Below are positions 57,801 to 64,000 of a stretch of DNA of 64,000 bases, piece after piece. Location: contig OY754327.1 in NCBI GenBank assembly GCA_963573305.1, forward strand, positions 180,304,386-180,368,385. Direction: 5' to 3'. The notes under the pieces are model-generated. The model was not told where the DNA came from. It made no database searches and saw nothing but the letters and a program-made list of their open reading frames with translations. The position numbers were made by a program, and so were the translations under genes. Each line of letters opens with the position of its first letter. The first letter of the stretch is position 1. Origin of the DNA: Pyrrhosoma nymphula (taxonomy: Eukaryota; Arthropoda; Insecta; Odonata; Coenagrionidae).

Positions 57801-60800
57801 ATGTTAGGGAAATTCACAAAGAGTTACATTATCATCACTAAGCGAGGATATTAGATTTTTTCGGGCATCCATCAGAAAAAGCATGCAAACATGAAACAAT
57901 TTAGAGAAATATTCATACATTTCGTATGTAAAGACATCGGTCATTTATTAAAATGAACCCCAAAATGAAAAAATCTTTCCCGACTATTTTTTCGCCGATA
58001 CTCTTACGTCTTTGTCCGCTTATACTTACTTTCATATTCCGTTGGTGTAGACATACGCAAATGTTCGATGCATACAATGATGTTCGGGGTATTATTCCCT
58101 TAGTCCCTCGCATAACTCCAAATTAGTAGTCCTATCCTGCCCCTTGTATGTTCCCCGTGATGCGATTCTTTCTTCACCGCCTGTTTTTTTTTATCATAAA
58201 TGCCTAACATTCCTTTCTTTCACTCGGCGAAAGTATTTATTCTGACTCAATCTCAAAAGGGTATAAACAATCTCCTGCTACAGCATTACTTGATAAATAA
58301 TAACGCGAGTGAATATGTACTTTCAGAGGGTTTTTTCCTACCTTTCTTACTGGGATGGATCTGTGCCAAAATAGCACACCTGAATCTGTAAATTTCAGAC
58401 ATTAGACATATTTCGTATAAGTCCTGCTATTCCTCGATATTTTGAATGAACGTTTGTATGCTAAAATTGAACTTATCACAAAGCCGCGTACACTAACATT
58501 CAGATAAGTCTTTCGTTAAAGCGGCAGAGCATCCGAGCCATTTTTCGTCCATAGACTCTTTCGACTGCTTTACGATGTGTTTCTTCTTAGACCAAGATAC
58601 AACATTGATATTCTTGAGTTCAGAGTATTAATTAGGCAAATATCTGAGCTGTACAAGTTATATTATAAATGTATTGCATCCGTGGTGTCTAGGATTGAGG
58701 AAATCGTGAGTAAATTCACAGTGGGGCAATATAGTGGGGAGTTAGCAAATTTGAACCTTCCATGGGACTAATCCGAATTCCAGAGATATTTAGGAATGAT
58801 ATGTTAACCATTGTACTTTTATGAACAGCCGATGAATGAAAGTCGAAAAATTTCAAACGCCGTGACACAGACAGTGAGGGAGAGGGTGATGATTCATGAG
58901 TCGAGTGCATTTACATAGGATCGCATTGAGTTTTAACAGACTGCGTTATTAATAGCCATTGTGGCGTGGATAACGAATGGAAACCCATTACCGATGGCCT
59001 TGGTGGTCTTTAACACCGAATTAACAACCGCACTGCTCATTCCGTGCGTCGCAGACTATTCTCATCACTGGTGCGCTCCCTCGGGGCGAAATATGGCTGC
59101 CGATTGGCGCGCGAATGCCGAATCCCAGAAGTAGCCACATCATTAAGCGCGAAAAGCGGGGACTCTAATTTGACGGGGTTAAAACTGTGAAACGTCGTCT
59201 TGCTTCCTGTTTGGTTAACGCCAACCATCATCGGAGCGATTTCTGTGAACACAAGCTCCGTTTATTTCTGGGAAGTCCTGGTTTTTTTCCGGATCAGCCT
59301 CCTAACTTAATATCTTTGTTCTTTTTCTTTACTAAATATATGTTCTCGACATCCATTTTAAGATTACCTTAGGAAATAATTCAATTTTTTCTGTTTCTGG
59401 AATATTATTCAGCCTGAATAGCTTGTTTCTCTTTTACGTTTGGTATAAGATCTCTCTTCAAAGCCTTTCTTGTGCCCTTTGTTTATACAGATGAGCTTGA
59501 TGGCGAATTATTTAAGTGGCAAACATTCGGATAAAAATGCTTCGATAGAATAATATATTTTTTATTAACTAGCAACCATACTTATTAAAGCCTATAGTCC
59601 TTTTAAAACTATCAGAAAATTATTTCTTGTACTAATTGCATCATAGTTTGCTGACCTTTGCAAATGAGCAATTTTGTGACTTATATCTCGTGTTATTTTT
59701 CTTCTTTTTACTCCTGATCCCCTTTATTCAACCTTAAAATTTTCAAAAATGAGGCAAGTGGCATCATGGGTGTTAAGTGATATATCGGAATCATTAAAGC
59801 ATTTCTGATTTTATTCGCTTTATGTTTTAGTGACTCATACCCCTTGAGTAATGCTTGTGAATGCACTGTGACTCTGAGAGTGATGATCGTGAATTTCATT
59901 CATAACGACTCCCTAATAAAATAGTTTAGGTGTCTCCCTTAAAAATAATGAATATCCCTGAACTCAATAAATCTCAAAATATAGCTGCATTGTTGCTTGG
60001 GGTTTAATACCAGTTAAGGCAGGCTCAGGCCGACATGAAAGTATTTACATGTTCCGCTATACCCGCAACAGCATATACACGAATTTTCACTATATTTACT
60101 AAATTTTGTTCTTCTCCTAGGAAAAATTCCCTTTTATCATCATATCAGCCAAGATATATTTATTCTTTTACATTAAGTTCACATTCACCTAGCATTCGAC
60201 TTTCTTTCACGGTTCTCAATATCCATTCCGCCGTCTCTACAATGTATCTGCTCTAGCCTTCTCTCCCTATTTTTTCCCTCAGGGGAATAGAGGCCTTTAT
60301 TCGCTTACTGGAGAAAATAGGGAGAGTCAGTCTCCCTCTCTGCCCTGAACATTTTTTTCAACTTTCTCCAGGTGCATATCTTAAACGACTCCAATCTATT
60401 TTTATTCACTCTCTCAAAAGTCCTTGTTTCGGGCCATACAAAGTAAAACTCTTTGTCTGACTGTTCACCAGTCTTTTATTACCATCCTTACTCACGGCCC
60501 CTGTCATCAGTTCCAGCCTGTTAGTAAAAGACTCTTATTGCGAACACAATTCTAACTCTAAATATATTTGTGCTAAAGGAAATTCCCATCAGCAATGCCA
60601 TAATGTCATGATATGAAAGGATAAGAGAATACTGTCGCTCTACTTAGTTGACAGGTAAGGCTCACCTAGATTATGTCAAAATCTCTTTGCGCTTTATCAT
60701 ATCCAAGGTAATTTGATTACATTGAATGTTAAGGAATCATCGTAACAAATTTATTGAATACAGAACTCTGGAGACCATTCATAATTTCTCCTATGTACTG

Positions 60801-62901
60801 AAATTATTGTCTATGAAAAGGTTAGTAAATATTCCTTTTCCTTTCCTGTTATTCTTATTCTCACGAAATTAATGCTAATTTAAAATAATGATGTTAAAAA
60901 GTATATATTAAAATTTATTTAGCCGTTAAACATAATTTTAATGCCGGAATTTTCTGAAATGGAATTGAAAAATAGAGAATCCATTAGTTAAGAAGTTTCG
61001 AGAAATATGTTAAAAGATGTAATACCCCAGAGGCACCAAGTGCAAAAGTATATTTTCACAATGGAACAGCGAATGGGCTATGTTTTTTGCAACATGAAAT
61101 TGAAGGAGCTGTCAATCAAACACCGATTTATTCTTCATCATCAATCTTAGTCCATCAGGATATTGCTTTGACGCTCCTCTTTATTCATATCAACCGTGAA
61201 ATCGTCTCCTCTAATTTTCAAATTCACCAAAGTTAACGTCTTCCAACATTTATTCATGTTGCTCACCCAACATTTTACCTATTTGAAAAAAGCAATTTTC
61301 TGCGCAGTATTACAATAGTACAAGTACTACTTCTCTGTAGGGACCAATGTTTGATATTTTTTCATATATATATATTTTTTTCTATATATATGTATAAACT
61401 TGCAATGGCCAGGCCAGACGCGTAACTCCATTTCAATTTTTTTCAGCTTACATGGTTTTCTTCCTTTCTACTGAAGAGTAATCTAAACATCGACTGTTAT
61501 TTGACTAATATATTTACTCGGCTGCTGGGATACAAGTAGAATATTAGGTGACTGCCCGAACTCTCCCAGATTAAAATCCAAAGAATGGCTTAGAGCACAT
61601 GGATAACCCATAGCTCTTAAATTTCACTACCATGGAAATATGTGGTGATACCATTAGATGCTTGGCTGGAATTGACCCTGTACGTCCTTTTCTAGCGCCT
61701 TTGTCTTGAGAACTTCTCTAACCACGCTTTTTGTTATTACATAATGTGAAAGTTGGATGTATAAAAACTAATTTATTTCATGGAATTGCATTTTTAAGTC
61801 TTACCTTATATTATATTATGTTCACATGGATAGACATGGAAGAAATTAAGGTAATAAAATATTATGTCACTTTCTATATTAAAAGTGTGATTAAATATTG
61901 AAATATTGGCAATAAAGAGTAATAATACTGCACTGCTGCAAAAGTATTGATTTTCATGTGGGGGAATAATTTGGATGTTAAAGATGATTAGCAAATTAAA
62001 CGTTAAAACAACCTCCTGAGTATTAGTCAAATGAATAGGGGCAAATGTGTTTGCGCTATGGTGAAAACTAAAGACTTACGAGCTACATATTCTTAAAGTA
62101 ATGTCTGTTGAGCTATTTGCTTATTGTTCTTTTTTATTTTAGAAATCTGCCGTCTATAATTTTTGTAAGATAATTTCCCAGTATTTTTTTTGTTTTAGTT
62201 TTATAAAGCTAAATTGTGAAATAATTGAAAATAACACACGAGTTCAGGACGAATAGTTTTCCGCTACGAACAACAGTTCTGTTTGTTTTTCCCTGACCGT
62301 ATGTACGGAAAGTTAAACTTGTTCTCAATCTGAAAATTGTGGAAAGTTAGTTATTTTGTTTCAACCTACTCTAAATTGAATTATCCACCATAATGTAAAA
62401 TCCATTTATAAAAAAGGTCCATCATTGGGAAAATGTTCAAATCTTGCCTTACTTATTTTCGCGTGAAATGAAAATATGACTCTAGTGCAAAGACTCCAGA
62501 GTTATGAATATTGTACCTCTGAGAATTTAGATGAAGGCAATTACATAAGGGATTCGGAACAAGAAATGCATAATACAACTAAAACAGTCAAAAAGGTTTC
62601 TAGGGTCGTAAAAAGATCGACAGACCAGAAACCATTTCATGTTAATTTATTCGCCTCCTAAAGCCAATGTCACAGAGTTCAACTCTATTATATTGATATT
62701 ATAGGGTTCTCTGTGAGCTGACTACTAGGACTTAGAGTTTGGCTTTGAAGAATGAATTTATTTCGTCTCTCGACCTATGCAACATCAGCTTGCATCCGCA
62801 AGCTTACATTTGAATAAATCATTCGATCTTAATAAACGGCATGTTATTACTCTGGCCTAGCTTTAACAAATCTATTTAAGATTTTATTTTTTCCATTACA
62901 G

Positions 62902-62980
62902 CTGAAACTTCGCCCTGTGATGAAGCCCGTCGTCTCACAAAAGTACTACTACAAGGACGACGACTCTTCGGATTATAGAG
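62902..62980 (+). CDS. Unrecognised gene, second coding exon
   Basis: 79-bp exon with acceptor TTTTTTCCATTACAG and donor AGAG|GTTGGT. The phase-0 start matches the exon at 34784, and it ends with one split base. It encodes LKLRPVMKPVVSQKYYYKDD followed by DSSDYR. The order is Lys/Arg/Val-rich, three tyrosines, then an Asp/Ser cluster that looks like a casein-kinase-2-type site (inference). No other frame through the exon is open with these splice sites. The reading frame continues beyond the window. Confidence 0.6.
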
Positions 62981-64000
62981 GTTGGTTTTTATTTTAATTT
63001 TTCTAATGTGAGTTCCTTCGACAGAACAAAATATATATGCTTGTAAAATTTTGTGAGTAAGATTTCTCGGTAAAGATGATATGTTTATAATCTAATTATT
63101 CTGCCTCACACCTCATGGACCATAAATAGTGCCTTCTTTCAGAAGAGAGCGTTTCTTCGAATGAGACATAAGAAAGCAGGAATTATGGTGGTGTCTTGCG
63201 TTGCTGCATTTATTTCCTTTCCATAGAGTATGTCCATTTGGCAGGGCTTAATTCATGTTATCATAGATGAAAGAATAAATATTCATTACTATAAGATTTC
63301 CCCTGAATACCTGGAAAAAAAGAGTTGCGAGACCTGTAATAATACCTATGAGTGTTTTGGCACTCCATCCTCTGTCTTAATTATAACTAATACTTGAATC
63401 TTAAGACACACTCAATGTCCAACGCGGAATAGGGTTCCGTAACCTTCGGGTTGCCAATAAAACGCCGATCGAATTGAGATGAGTAAGGTGTACTTTTATA
63501 CGAGAGCGATTCTAGATATCTTCCAACTTCCGACTTTTTATATGAGAATCCCACAGACAAAACGTACTCTTATAACTTCTTAAGCTTGCATAATTTTCAC
63601 TCTTTGGAATGAACTACTTTTTAGAAGCAGTTTCCTCTTTCAGTGTTTGAAGCAATGTTCTTTCTCTTGGGAAAGCGTCAAAATGAACTTTCTTCAGAAC
63701 AGAAAAATGTTCAAAAATCTGATAAAAAAATACACATTGAAAGAAATCTTTGGTTAAAAAATTTTTGTGTGCGGAATTTTCAACCATCATTAGGCAAATA
63801 TAATATTTACCAAAGATTATGCCTATAAAATACATGTTATTTTAGGCCTTTAATGTTTACGCTTGAAATCCGAAGCCAATCAACTCTACACCTTAGCGCG
63901 AAGTTGGATGGCATAAAATATCGATTCTCAATGCTTTTGCTAAACGTTACCACTTGGCTTAAGAAGCCCAAAAAAAATTGTTTTACATGAATTATATAAA
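62981..64000 (+). other. Second intron of the unrecognised gene, incomplete
   Basis: Starts GTTGGT and runs to the window edge. AT-rich, with no recognised repeat or exon. Confidence 0.5.

Larger units (their letters stand above)
34785..62901 (+). other. First intron of the second gene (28.1 kb)
   Basis: GTGGGT...TTCCATTACAG joins two phase-0 exon borders. Features are sparse: the GC-rich island tail to 36.85 kb, a 5S-headed SINE (38627-38806), a dispersed repeat pair (38010-38228 and 52019-52242), paired hammerhead-like motifs (43689-43791), a second GC-rich island (44840-45080), weak tRNA-like segments (42350-42480 and 50945-51015) and a C-rich tract (54530-54840). In 36.9-38.0, 38.8-42.3, 45.1-50.9, 52.3-54.5 and 54.9-62.9 kb I see nothing beyond the small hairpins listed separately. 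Open stretches there resemble no protein. Confidence 0.55.

Noticed and set aside
61360..61395. AT-repeat tract as a regulatory element
   Set aside because: A simple (AT)n microsatellite is enough to explain it.
1..64000. CRISPR arrays, operons, bacterial promoters or phage genes
   Set aside because: No regularly spaced short repeats and no prokaryotic gene organisation. The spliced exons show a eukaryotic genome.

Overview
This is a stretch of eukaryotic nuclear DNA, most likely from an arthropod and probably an insect. Coding sequence is split into short exons with GT/AG borders and compatible phases, AT-rich introns run to many kilobases, and transposable-element debris is dense. The transposon families (piggyBac-type ends, Penelope-like elements, RTE-type and CR1/Jockey-type LINE fragments, hAT, pogo/Tigger-like terminal repeats, 5S-rRNA-headed SINEs, and an uncharacterised reading frame I know from arthropod genomes) support this. 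The species cannot be named from the sequence.

Layout. (1) 1-3935 is a nested transposon block. A LINE reverse transcriptase is cut by a piggyBac-like end on its left and by a rearranged Penelope-like element (PLE) inside it. (2) 3979-4413 is a decayed fragment of the arthropod repeat-type reading frame. (3) 6152-28817 holds nine consecutive plus-strand exons of Ran-binding protein 3 (RanBP3). They run from an FG/Ser/Pro-rich region through the Ran-binding domain to the stop codon. Earlier exons must lie left of the window. A probable spliced 3' UTR ends near 32.24-32.35 kb. (4) 32.4-36.8 kb is a GC- and CpG-rich island with the promoter, 5' leader and first coding exon (34647-34784) of a second plus-strand gene that I do not recognise. 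(5) 34785-62901 is one very long first intron of that gene, poor in recognisable transposons, with a second GC-rich island near 44.9 kb and a C-rich tract near 54.7 kb. (6) 62902-62980 is the second coding exon of that gene, phase-compatible with the first. The gene continues to the right.

The most interesting structures lie outside the genes. Two SINE copies have heads clearly derived from 5S rRNA, each bounded by a perfect 13-14 bp target-site duplication. Several PLE-type repeats share a layout that resembles the hammerhead-ribozyme region known from PLE terminal repeats, and one of these is a near-perfect 70-bp palindrome. The PLE near 2 kb has its catalytic core inverted, with inverted duplications at both junctions. 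The second gene has a short upstream reading frame whose stop codon overlaps the main start codon.

The two genes are head-to-tail and nothing suggests they share a pathway. RanBP3 is a nuclear Ran-binding export cofactor. The second product begins with a glycine run followed by a basic segment and a Tyr/Asp-rich segment.
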